A stretch of DNA of 64,000 nt, from assembly GCA_044354975.1 (NCBI GenBank), contig JBIKZA010000003.1, forward strand, positions 3,234 to 67,233, written 5' to 3'. The notes under the pieces are model-generated. The model saw nothing but the letters and a program-made list of their open reading frames with translations. It had not been told where the DNA came from and ran no database searches. Numbering within the stretch: the first letter of the stretch is position 1; each line of letters opens with the position of its first letter. Positions 8,301-15,289 of the stretch are shown piece by piece. Both the position numbers and the translations under genes were made by a program. The stretch is from CAIZGX01 sp044354975. GTDB taxonomy: Bacteria; Bacteroidota; Bacteroidia; Flavobacteriales_D; Sanyastnellaceae.

Positions 8301-11242
8301 CAACACCAGGAACTGGTTATTCAGCAACGGTTCTTCCAACTACCGATTGTAACGATGCTAGTGCAGCGGTTAATCCTGATGCTACTGAGAATTTATGTAA
8401 CGGTATCGATGATAACTGTACTGCAGGAATCGACGAAGGAGCTGTTTCAGGATGTTTCGATCCGAATGCGAACAACTACAGCGCAGCAGTGACTTGTCCG
8501 AACAACGCTACGTGTACCTATGGGAACTTCACAGCGGGTAATATTGTTGCGCTTCGCACGGGCGCTGGTTCAACAACCCTAGGAACGGGCGGTACAGCCA
8601 TCTTCTTGGAAGAGATGTCAACAAGTGGTGTGGCAGGTACAATTGCACTTCCAACCACCGGAGCCAATAGACAAGTTATGGTAGGTAATTCCACCTTAGA
8701 GAATATGATTACACTTTCTCCTGATAAATCAAAATTGATTATTCCAGGTTATGATGCATCAGCACTTCAAACGGGATTAACGGGATCGTCTGCACCACGT
8801 GTAATTGGTACACAAGGAATAGGATACAACAGCTTCAACCGTGTAGCTTCTGGAACCATTTATTCCCCTCCTACCGCTGGTAACTTCCGTGGTGTATGCA
8901 CAGATGGTACAAGCTACTGGACAACCGGATCAACTCAAGGTGTGCAATACTACAACGGCTCTTCTTTCTCTATTGTCTCTTCGAATATTACCAACCTAAG
9001 AGCCATAAACATTTTTGGTGACCAACTGTATTACGCCACAGCATCAACAACGGGTGGAGCTTTAAAAGGAATTTATAAGGTGGGTACAGGTCTTCCAACT
9101 TCAACCGTTACGGCAACAAATGAAATTAGTGTTGGTGCAGATGGTGACCCTTATGGTTTCTATTTCAACAACGACCAAACCATCTGTTACATCGCTGATA
9201 ATACCAACGGTGTTGGTGTTCAAAAATGGGTGCTTTCTGGTGGTGTTTGGTCCTTAGACCACGCCGTTTCTGTTGGTTTGTCTTCTGGTGCGCGTTCAGT
9301 AGTGGTTGATTTCTATGCCGGCGTAAATCCAAGGGTATACGCAGTTACAGGTACTTCTTTAACTACCTCAGTGGTATGGTTCGACGATACTGGAGCAGGT
9401 GCAACAATCAATACCATTGCTACCTATACCAATGCATTAGATAATAAAGCGTATCGCTCACTAGCTTTTGCTCCTTGCACACCATCTACTTGGTATGCAG
9501 ACGTAGATGCTGATGGATACGGAAATTCAGCATCTACTTTGAGTTATTGCACACAACCTTATGGTTATGTTGCGAACAGCACAGATTGTAACGACGCGTT
9601 GGCTGCTGTTAATCCAGGTGCTACTGAATTGTGTAACAGCGCAGACGATAACTGTTCTGGAGCTGCTGACGAAGGATTAACTTTCGTGAACTACTACGCA
9701 GATGCTGACGGAGATGGATACGGAGCTGGTTCAGCAACGAATGCTTGCTCGAATCCAGGTGCTGGATATGCTGCTGCAAACGGAGATTGCAACGATGCTG
9801 TCGCGGCTATTCATCCAAATGCAACAGAACTTTGCACCAACGCGATTGACGATGATTGTGATACAGTGATTAACGAAGGTTGTGGCAATGAAACTGCTGC
9901 AGGAGAAAGTGCAGGTACAGCAACGAGTATTTCAGCATCGTTCTTCCCAACTTGTAACAACCAATCACATACTTTATCTGGTTTTGGTCCTTCTATTTCT
10001 GCTCAATCTACGTGCTTAACGGGTGAAGACAAATGGCATTCATTTGTTGCAACTTCAGAGGCAGTGAGTATAGTAGTTGGTTCAACATTAAATGATATTT
10101 TGGTTGAATTGCAATCGAGCACAAGTGACTTACTTGCAACTGAAAATGCAGTAGCTGGATTAGGCGGAGAGGTGTTGAACTTCTCTGGATTAACTGCCGG
10201 TCAGGTGTATAAAATTGGTGTAAGAAACTACAACAGTGCATTGGGCATTGGTTCATACACCATCTGTGTTAAAATGTTGAAGCGTGGTGGTTGTGATTCA
10301 GGAACAAGCGCAACTTGGTCAAGTACCTTGAACTTGTGTAAACTCTTCAAAGCAACATGGGCGGGATCAGGTGTTCAATACCGATTCACTTTTGTTGGAA
10401 CAAGCGGAATTGCATTGGGTAACACGTATGTGAAGACACAAAGTTCTAACTTACTGACGCTTTCAACGGTAGTACCAACGCTTCCAATGGGATGCACGTA
10501 TAACGTTAGCGTGACAACCATTTACAGCTTAACGAATGCAGCCGGTGGAGTTGAACTTATTGAAGTTCCTGCCTTAGCACCATGTTTAATTACCATGGAG
10601 CAAGAAGCAGCAACAGCTCTTCGTACTTCTGACAGATGTGCTGCCGGGCCGCGTTTCCGCGGTGCAATTGTAGCGTCGTTACCATGGGTTTGTGGAGTAA
10701 CGAACTGGAAGTGGGAATTCACAGAATTAGATGCAGGTGGAAATGCAGTTGGAATTCCAATCGTTTACTTCCGCGAAGCAGCGAGTAACTACTGCAATTT
10801 AGCTCTTGTAACTGCTCTTCAATATGGACTGACCTATGCAGTAAAAACAGCTCCAGTATTCTCATACGGAGAAGGTGCTTTTGGACCAGTTCAAACCATC
10901 TGTATCATAGGTTTAGCGGGAATGGTCTTGGAGGGAGTAAGTGGAATGGCTCAAAACTCAACACGAGATATACTTGTAACCAACGAAGCAAACATGAGCT
11001 TGTATCCTAACCCAACACACGGAACAGATGTGAACATTAACTTATCTGGGGTAACTTCAGAGAACGTTCAAATTCGTGTAGTAGATGCTATGGGTCGTCA
11101 AGTATGGAGCAACCGCTACTCAGTAGACGGTATTCTAAATACGAATATCACCTTCGAGCGTCCACTTGCAAACGGATTATACTTTGTTGAAGCCATCTAT
11201 AATGGAGAACTTCAAACACAACGTATGATGGTTCAGAGGTAG
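5393..11242 (+). CDS. Large secreted protein with MopE-type repeats and a type IX (type A) sorting domain
   Basis: A 1949-residue extracellular protein. A signal peptide (about residues 1-27, ending VAMAQ) is followed by Ig-like/MBG-type segments (about 230-600, with YTSSNTSIATI), and from about residue 798 by MopE-like Cys/Asp repeats such as CNDGVDNDCDGQIDEGC, DNDCD/DDNCSG and YADADGDGYG, the last group at about 1366-1497. A GCMDNTACNYDALATVGDGS-type segment sits near 925. The C terminus (about 1868-1949, SLYPNPTHG...GLYFVEAIYNG) is a type A sorting domain, so export should depend on SprA. The Asp-rich repeats suggest calcium binding; the real function is unknown. A strong terminator follows the stop. 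Confidence 0.9.
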   Translation: MKQFLSKFSNVLSLLVCVLLTTTVAMAQTNPTPQGMPYTQNFSAYTGSTATYLAGWQGWTITGSTSTAFPTAAPAANQVQAPGTNGSTSGSVYDFTGKIGFLNTASALKSFCLSISTVGYTAVQVSYVAATQRILLNERIGAIGLQYRIGTTGTFQDVGTAYQNINTVANTTGNGSINPSTITVNLPASCDNLSEVQLRWVYKEISGSGNRPSFSVDDVSVTGTVYIPPSINVTTTPSPLDFFTTNQGTPSASQLINVSGVGLQGVVTITAPTGMEVSTGSGFGTTATLTPTAQQLTNALVELRIAASASQSFVSGTISIASLNAPTQTITGQSSNNYALGFVNPPTLASQTISFPLSLPVNYGDAPITLLASSDSGLPVTYTSSNTSIATINNATGVMTILAAGNVTITANQAGDATYAAAPAFAQNLYINPITLTLANAQVDDKYYDGGVGATLTGSLVGVINSDAVTLVGVGIFSDSNAANGISVTSNSFLIGAQFANYEISQPTGLTGNILPAIQTIAFMVAPMVLGDPAQTLTSTSSSNNAPFTPVNTIYSSSNTSVATIAGTVLTVVGVGSTNITVTNPGDANHAAGSTTVTLVVRTGIAKWNFENLGTIPIGNLGAIPTSGAVYNGPAATVGLNATGSSMKGNHASAATNWTTPVGNGSSVSLSGSNWAIGDYYQFQTSTYGFSTVYLALDQTGSGTGPRDFQVSYSLDGTNFTSDGSVYALSNSNAWNSTPYKPEHTRSFDLSSGIAGQPMVYFRVTNTSTVSLVNGLVGPSGTSRVDNFSVSGTLCPAEVCNDGVDNDCDGQIDEGCPTIDLTGSTSDFCPSYSGSLTFTSANFTQPYDVVAYLTTANNTTYSSSDIIGIVNGVSGTTGSITVTLPSSTTGGTDYAIILVAAESVTFYSATDVNLNTTVNAICADYGCMDNTACNYDALATVGDGSCLYATAWYLNADGDGYAASSTSACTTPGTGYSATVLPTTDCNDASAAVNPDATENLCNGIDDNCTAGIDEGAVSGCFDPNANNYSAAVTCPNNATCTYGNFTAGNIVALRTGAGSTTLGTGGTAIFLEEMSTSGVAGTIALPTTGANRQVMVGNSTLENMITLSPDKSKLIIPGYDASALQTGLTGSSAPRVIGTQGIGYNSFNRVASGTIYSPPTAGNFRGVCTDGTSYWTTGSTQGVQYYNGSSFSIVSSNITNLRAINIFGDQLYYATASTTGGALKGIYKVGTGLPTSTVTATNEISVGADGDPYGFYFNNDQTICYIADNTNGVGVQKWVLSGGVWSLDHAVSVGLSSGARSVVVDFYAGVNPRVYAVTGTSLTTSVVWFDDTGAGATINTIATYTNALDNKAYRSLAFAPCTPSTWYADVDADGYGNSASTLSYCTQPYGYVANSTDCNDALAAVNPGATELCNSADDNCSGAADEGLTFVNYYADADGDGYGAGSATNACSNPGAGYAAANGDCNDAVAAIHPNATELCTNAIDDDCDTVINEGCGNETAAGESAGTATSISASFFPTCNNQSHTLSGFGPSISAQSTCLTGEDKWHSFVATSEAVSIVVGSTLNDILVELQSSTSDLLATENAVAGLGGEVLNFSGLTAGQVYKIGVRNYNSALGIGSYTICVKMLKRGGCDSGTSATWSSTLNLCKLFKATWAGSGVQYRFTFVGTSGIALGNTYVKTQSSNLLTLSTVVPTLPMGCTYNVSVTTIYSLTNAAGGVELIEVPALAPCLITMEQEAATALRTSDRCAAGPRFRGAIVASLPWVCGVTNWKWEFTELDAGGNAVGIPIVYFREAASNYCNLALVTALQYGLTYAVKTAPVFSYGEGAFGPVQTICIIGLAGMVLEGVSGMAQNSTRDILVTNEANMSLYPNPTHGTDVNINLSGVTSENVQIRVVDAMGRQVWSNRYSVDGILNTNITFERPLANGLYFVEAIYNGELQTQRMMVQR

Positions 11243-11250
11243 TTTAGTTA

Positions 11251-11496
11251 TTAGGTAAAGAAAAGCCCTTCCGATTGGAAGGGCTTTTTTGTTAATCTAA
11301 ATTCAATTAAACTATTGACTTCGTTGAATTCATTCGAACAATTCAGTAGATAATTCCACTTAAAATAGCCGCGAAAAAACACCAGGTACTTGTACTCTGC
11401 AGCATCTATGTTCTTTCTCATCTTATCTGCAGCTGCCCATAGCATTTGCTCAAAGGGTTTCTCTTCTGCAGTTTTCTCTTTCTTGGTTTTAGCCAT
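11251..11496 (-). pseudogene. Truncated N-terminal remnant of type I modification subunit HsdM
   Basis: The first 36 residues of this 81-codon frame (11389-11496) match the start of HsdM: KPFEQMLWAAADKMRKN and then DAAEYK. In intact HsdM proteins (about 500 residues) this is followed by a block like HVVLGLIFLKYISDAFE; here it changes to unrelated residues (YLVFFRGYFKW...) and runs into the terminator of the neighbouring gene. No methyltransferase motifs, hsdS or hsdR are present. It is therefore a decayed leftover of a type I restriction-modification operon, not a working gene. The origin of the residues after position 36 is unknown. Confidence 0.72.
11261..11288 (+). terminator. Strong terminator after the giant secreted protein
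   Basis: A perfect 12-bp stem (aaaagcccttcc / ggaagggctttt) with loop gatt is followed by a T-run. It marks the left edge of the accessory island and overlaps the last codons of the leftward hsdM remnant frame. Confidence 0.92.
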
Positions 11497-11932
11497 GTTG
11501 TTTATACCAGTGGTATTGATACTTATGTTATCTCTTTTACCTGCATAACCATGCTGTCAGTCTTAATTGACTTAAAGTAATGCATCATTACAAATATAGG
11601 CATATGCCTGCACGCGATTAAAGTACTGTGCTGCTAACACTTGCAGTGGAATGTTAATAAGTATTGCGCTCAATTTCAGTAAAAAGAGGTGCCACTTCTA
11701 TTTACCAAGTAGGGGCCTACCAATGGGCTTTATAATAAACTCTTTTAAATATGAAACACACAAGTTGTGAGTGCTGCAGAACCAACAGAAATACGAATTG
11801 GTTCAGTTATTTAAATGACCTATTGCAAATGATATTGTTGGTGCAGGATCACTTTAGCCCAGATGGCATGGACTTGCATCCAATCTATGTTCAATTGTAT
11901 AAACTAATTCTGCATATGTGTATATTTGGTAC
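11497..11932. other. 436-base stretch without a convincing gene
   Basis: Low-GC sequence between the hsdM remnant and the first island lipoprotein. A 61-codon open frame (11751-11936) runs into the promoter and start of the lipoprotein gene and has no recognisable features. The only supported element is the -7 box at 11921-11928. Probably degenerate island sequence. Confidence 0.5.
11921..11928 (+). promoter_or_regulatory. -7 box for island lipoprotein 1, four bases before ATG
   Basis: TATATTTG matches TAnnTTTG exactly and ends four bases before the ATG at 11933. This rules out the earlier in-frame ATG at 11918, which would lie upstream of the transcript start. Confidence 0.55.
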
Positions 11933-12421
11933 ATGAAGACCAAACTACTACTATTCTCGGCATTGGCATTTGTAATACTTTGCTTTAACGGTTGCACTCC
12001 TGATGAGGTTCAAACAACACAGGATCAGTTTAAGCCATTGATTATAAGAGCTACAACCTCTACTCCAATTCATGCTCCTTTGAATGGAGGTGAGAATTTT
12101 TTGAATATTGGCTGCCAATTCGGGGGTCAGGAAATTAATGGTAATTATCCTGCTCAACAAGGCCAGAATCAAATAGAGATTGTAACTACATCAGTTGCTA
12201 ATACGCCCCTAAACATACATATTCAATATTATGATGCATGGCCTTTTGATCCCGATAATTCACCAGTTTGGAATGGTGACTGTTCTGATATTCAACTGCA
12301 AGTTATTTATGATAATGTAATAGTTTTTGATCAAGTGAGATCTTTAGGTGGTGCTCAAAATGTCGCGACTACTATTTGTGGGTATGGATCATTTTGGCAA
12401 GAAATAGTTACTCTACCCTAA
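11933..12421 (+). CDS. Island lipoprotein 1 (unknown family)
   Basis: A 162-residue predicted lipoprotein. The signal peptide MKTKLLLFSALAFVILCFNG ends in a lipobox with Cys21. The mature part is about 140 residues, beta-rich in character, with two further Cys that could pair. It is a paralog of the lipoprotein at 13079-13537: the two signal peptides are almost identical in protein and DNA, the mature parts share only a pattern (P-L-[VI]-I-[RK] near the N terminus, -N-G- in the middle, a Cys-Gly near the end, closing TLP), and both stops are followed by the same 22-base sequence. I do not recognise the family. It appears to have its own promoter. Confidence 0.75.
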   Translation: MKTKLLLFSALAFVILCFNGCTPDEVQTTQDQFKPLIIRATTSTPIHAPLNGGENFLNIGCQFGGQEINGNYPAQQGQNQIEIVTTSVANTPLNIHIQYYDAWPFDPDNSPVWNGDCSDIQLQVIYDNVIVFDQVRSLGGAQNVATTICGYGSFWQEIVTLP

Positions 12422-12443
12422 CCCCAGCAGCCATCACTGCTTG
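12422..12443 (+). repeat. Direct repeat copy 1 after lipoprotein 1
   Basis: The sequence ccccagcagccatcactg plus cttg directly follows the stop codon. A near-identical copy follows lipoprotein 2 at 13538-13560 (one inserted a, one g/a change), showing that the duplicated unit includes the 3' flank. Confidence 0.75.
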
Positions 12444-12557
12444 ATCTTATTCATTGCACTATGCTTCTCTGTGCCTTATGAAACGTATAACAAGTGTTTT
12501 TTGTATGAGTTAGAGCTGTTGATTTATATTGTATTGCTTATTAATATTTAATTGTTT

Positions 12558-12565
12558 TACTTTAG
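12558..12565 (+). promoter_or_regulatory. Possible -7 box for the island membrane-protein operon
   Basis: TACTTTAG differs from TAnnTTTG by one base and lies 16 bases before the ATG at 12582. A TTG near 12533 is a possible -33 element. Confidence 0.35.
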
Positions 12566-12581
12566 CTAAAATATAAAGAAC

Positions 12582-12812
12582 ATGGAAACGGAATCTATAA
12601 ATCCCAAAAGAATCAGAAAAGCTGGTAAGTCCTTCTTAGTATCGTTTATACTTAGTCTTTTAAGTGTTGGCGTATCAATATACCTTAGTACACTTGGCAA
12701 TGCTGCCGCAATAAGGTGGGTAATGCCAGTTATTATTGCGATAGGTTCAGCGGGCTCATTTGTTAGCGGATGCGTGGAGTTAATCAAATGCACTGAAGAG
12801 CATAAATTTTAA
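12582..12812 (+). CDS. Small two-helix membrane protein 1 (unknown family)
   Basis: A 76-residue protein with two predicted membrane helices (about residues 18-38 and 46-66), a charged N terminus containing INPKRIRKAGKS, and a C-terminal LIKCTEEHKF. It is a paralog of the next gene, which shares N-P-[KR]-R-I-[RK]-K-x-G-[KR]-S at the start and L-I-[KR]-C-T-E at the end. Codon structure, the tandem paralog and close packing support a real gene. Function unknown; it is not obviously a toxin or a holin. Confidence 0.68.
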   Translation: METESINPKRIRKAGKSFLVSFILSLLSVGVSIYLSTLGNAAAIRWVMPVIIAIGSAGSFVSGCVELIKCTEEHKF

Positions 12813-12843
12813 ATATTCTGATTAGATACTCTATTGTGTACTT

Positions 12844-13077
12844 ATGGAACAAAACCAAGTTAATCCAGAAAGAATCAAAAAGGTTGGAAGATCTTTAATT
12901 GCGTTTTTTCTTTTATCTGTGGCATATTCATATGGAGTCATCTCAATAAGTAGTCAGAAAATGGACTATCGCACATTACTTGATTACCAATATATCCTTG
13001 GTGGATTGATAGGTGCACCTGCACTCCTGTTTTTCATCCGTATTTGTTATAACCTAATTCGTTGCACAGAAAAGTAA
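12844..13077 (+). CDS. Small two-helix membrane protein 2 (unknown family)
   Basis: A 77-residue paralog of the preceding protein, with VNPERIKKVGRS at the N terminus, two predicted helices (about 18-36 and 48-70), and LIRCTEK at the C terminus. The middle differs strongly between the two. It begins 31 bases after its paralog and its stop is separated from the ATG of lipoprotein 2 by a single base, so the three genes very likely form one operon. The conserved Cys near the C-terminal end of helix 2 is present in both copies. Confidence 0.68.
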   Translation: MEQNQVNPERIKKVGRSLIAFFLLSVAYSYGVISISSQKMDYRTLLDYQYILGGLIGAPALLFFIRICYNLIRCTEK

Positions 13078-13078
13078 C

Positions 13079-13537
13079 ATGAAAACTAAACTACTTCTTT
13101 TCTCAGCATTGGCACTCATCATGCTTTGCTTTAACGGCTGCACTAATCAGTTTCAGCCAAAGCCATTGGTCATAAAAGTTACATTAGCTAACCCAATACA
13201 TAGTTGTTCTGCATCAGGTTCCCCTGTTACAGCGAACGTTCTTGAGGTTTATTCCAATGCCAATGGCTCACAAGAGTTAAACGGTTTGTTTCTGAATCAA
13301 GTTGGTCAAGATGAGATAGTATTTAACACAGTTGCAGCAAGCACTCAGGCACAAGTAATTGTGATTAACTACCTAGATTTTCTCAATGCTAATCCGGATG
13401 TTTATTACTGTAATACCGTTACCGCTCAGATTACTTTTGATGGTGAGATAGTGTATGAAGAAAGCAGACAAATGGGAAGTGAAGATGCTACTTGTGGCGA
13501 TGGTTTTGAATGGCATATTAATTTCACCTTGCCATAA
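13079..13537 (+). CDS. Island lipoprotein 2 (unknown family)
   Basis: A 152-residue predicted lipoprotein with signal peptide MKTKLLLFSALALIMLCFNG and lipid-anchored Cys21. It is the paralog of lipoprotein 1; the mature domains have diverged much more than the signal peptides. It ends NFTLP, like VTLP in the first copy. Translation is probably coupled to the membrane protein just upstream (one base between stop and start), which suggests that the lipoprotein and the two-helix protein act together in the envelope. No family recognised. Confidence 0.75.
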   Translation: MKTKLLLFSALALIMLCFNGCTNQFQPKPLVIKVTLANPIHSCSASGSPVTANVLEVYSNANGSQELNGLFLNQVGQDEIVFNTVAASTQAQVIVINYLDFLNANPDVYYCNTVTAQITFDGEIVYEESRQMGSEDATCGDGFEWHINFTLP

Positions 13538-13560
13538 CCCCAGCAGCCAATCACTACTTG
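13538..13560 (+). repeat. Direct repeat copy 2 after lipoprotein 2
   Basis: The bases directly after the stop match 12422-12443 except for one inserted base and one substitution. Together with the matching signal-peptide DNA this shows descent from a duplicated cassette. Confidence 0.75.
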
Positions 13561-13627
13561 GGGTTTAGCTATGTATTATGATTCTAGAAGCATATTCTAA
13601 ATTCATTTAACATAAGCACTTACAACA

Positions 13628-14842
13628 CTAGAAGGGTGATACATCTTCATTCACACGCTCATATATAGCTAAAGTCATTTTGTCTAGCAACTTCTGATCA
13701 AACTGCTCCAAGTATATACCCGTGACCTTGTTCCCGTACTCATGTCCTAATGCTTCTGCTATAAGATCTTTACTAAATCCCATCTGCTTGGCAATGTTGG
13801 CAAAGGTGTAACGGAACACATAAGAGGTTATCTCTTCAGTAGCACCAATGCGCAACCCTAACTTCTTCAGGTGCTTGTTAATGATCTTACTTCGCTGGTG
13901 ATAGGTCTTCACCAACCGCCCTTCATTCTGCAGGTCTTGCTTGCTCACCAGTGATAGTAAAGTATGCCCGTCTGTGAACTGGTTAAAGATCCACTCTGCC
14001 TCAGCCATCAGGAGAATACTGTACATCTTACCAGTCTTAGCTCTGCGGTAAATTATTCTACCGTTCTTAATGTTAGCAGGGGTAAGGTTAATGAGATCGC
14101 GCACATTAATACCACGCAACATAAACAACAGTTTGCCAATGCACCAGAACTTGTAGATGTGCTCCGTACGTGGAATGTCCAACTCAAAGAACTTCTTCAC
14201 TTCACTCATGGTAAGCACACGGGGAACGGTCTTCTCCTTGCGTATGGTAAAGCTTCTGAATGGATACCAAGCATAGTCTACCAGCTCTTGCTTAATGGCT
14301 TTATTGCAGATGGCTTTGAAGGTGCGCATGTGAACTCCAATGCTGTTCACTTTCATTCCTGCTGATGCTAGCCTAGACTCTAACTGCAATAGATCACGCG
14401 CTGTAAATAAGGCAAAGGGTATGTTAAGGTTGACATGCTTACGCACTGCAGCCAGACTCATACTGTAATTCCTTGCACCTCCTGCACGCTTGCATTGTTT
14501 CAACCGTTCAATCTCTTCTTCCCAGAAGCATGCAATGGTGTACTCACTAGCAGCTTTCTTCATAAGGGTATTGCGCAAGTGAATGGCGCTCATCTTTTGA
14601 AGTTGCTCATGTGGTATTAGTTTTAGTCTTTCCTCTAAGCTTCTTCTCAGATCTGCTAGTTCAGCATTGAACCCATAGTTGTCAATGTAGCATTCTCTGC
14701 GTTCATCAAACTCAGTAGGACTGGCTTTGAATGGAGTTGTAATTTCAGCTACCTTGTTTTGGTGCCAAATTCTAAAGCGCACGGGAAACTTCTCTTTGTT
14801 TGTTACCCTGCGTTGATCAAGAATTAATTTAAGTTTTGCCAT
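13628..14842 (-). CDS. Tyrosine recombinase/integrase
   Basis: A 404-residue site-specific recombinase of the type common in Bacteroidota mobile elements: an arm-type DNA-binding domain (about 1-90), a SAM-like core-binding domain (about 100-200) and a catalytic domain. Catalytic features are Arg in LLFMLRGINVRDL, the box TSYVFRYTFA in which the usual His of HxxR is Tyr (common in this subfamily), His in EALGHEYG and the nucleophile Tyr377 in TGIYLEQF. I start at 14842 (MAKLKLIL) because the family begins close to this motif; a longer frame reaches 14899. It lies next to the 3' end of tRNA-Asn, a classic integration site. No excisionase is seen. Confidence 0.92.
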   Translation of the reverse strand: MAKLKLILDQRRVTNKEKFPVRFRIWHQNKVAEITTPFKASPTEFDERRECYIDNYGFNAELADLRRSLEERLKLIPHEQLQKMSAIHLRNTLMKKAASEYTIACFWEEEIERLKQCKRAGGARNYSMSLAAVRKHVNLNIPFALFTARDLLQLESRLASAGMKVNSIGVHMRTFKAICNKAIKQELVDYAWYPFRSFTIRKEKTVPRVLTMSEVKKFFELDIPRTEHIYKFWCIGKLLFMLRGINVRDLINLTPANIKNGRIIYRRAKTGKMYSILLMAEAEWIFNQFTDGHTLLSLVSKQDLQNEGRLVKTYHQRSKIINKHLKKLGLRIGATEEITSYVFRYTFANIAKQMGFSKDLIAEALGHEYGNKVTGIYLEQFDQKLLDKMTLAIYERVNEDVSPF

Positions 14843-14968
14843 ATGGCTTTTGGGGTGTTGTGAGAATACCCAGACCAACCCGTACACGGATTTGTACACG
14901 GTTTACATGTACAAGTGCCCTTTTTAAGCAAATTCAACACAATGTGGTAGGAGAGGTGTGAGAACAAA

Positions 14969-15000
14969 AAACCCCGTAAACATTGATGCTTACAGGGTTT
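14969..15000 (-). terminator. Terminator downstream of tRNA-Asn
   Basis: An imperfect hairpin (aaacccc-gtaa paired with ttac-agggttt) with an A-run on its left reads as stem plus T-run on the minus strand. It starts eight bases after the 3' end of tRNA-Asn. Confidence 0.75.
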
Positions 15001-15007
15001 GAGATTG

Positions 15008-15081
15008 CTCCCCAGCCTGGACTCGAACCAGGGACCCCATGATTAACAGTCATGTGCTCTAACCAACTGAGCTACTAAGGA
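15008..15081 (-). tRNA. tRNA-Asn (GTT)
   Basis: A 74-base cloverleaf on the minus strand. The acceptor stem TCCTTAG/CTGGGGA pairs over 7 bp with two G-U pairs, the T arm contains GGTTCGAGTCC, and the anticodon stem CATGA/TCATG encloses loop CTGTTAA, giving anticodon GTT (complement at 15045-15047). CCA is not encoded. The 3' end faces the integrase gene. Confidence 0.95.
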
Positions 15082-15263
15082 ATTTAACATTTTTAGTGGA
15101 ACTATTCATTCCAACAAAAACAACTCCTCTTTGTCTTCAGTCTTCTGTCGTAACCAGAATAAAGCACCCGTAAGGGATTTCAAGAGAGGTGCAAATTTAA
15201 CCAACATTTTTAATTCCACAACAACATTCACAAAAAAAATACTTCTTTTCATTTTCTGCGATG

Positions 15264-15271
15264 TACTTTTG
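15264..15271 (+). promoter_or_regulatory. -7 box for rseP
   Basis: TACTTTTG matches TAnnTTTG and lies 18 bases before the ATG at 15290. It supports that start over an in-frame ATG at 15131, which would be upstream of the promoter. Confidence 0.5.
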
Positions 15272-15289
15272 ATTCTACAAAAATTGTCT

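Noticed and set aside
11751..11936. 61-codon open frame in the island
   Set aside because: It covers the promoter and start of lipoprotein 1, has no recognisable features and no promoter of its own.
12422..13560. The repeated ccccagcagcc sequence as an attachment site related to tRNA-Asn
   Set aside because: Only seven bases (ccccagc) are shared with the tRNA 3' end, too few to support an attachment site; the repeat is better explained by gene duplication.
15131..15289. N-terminal extension of RseP by 53 residues
   Set aside because: The upstream ATG lies before a good -7 box and the extension has no family similarity; the HELGH helix is expected close to the N terminus.
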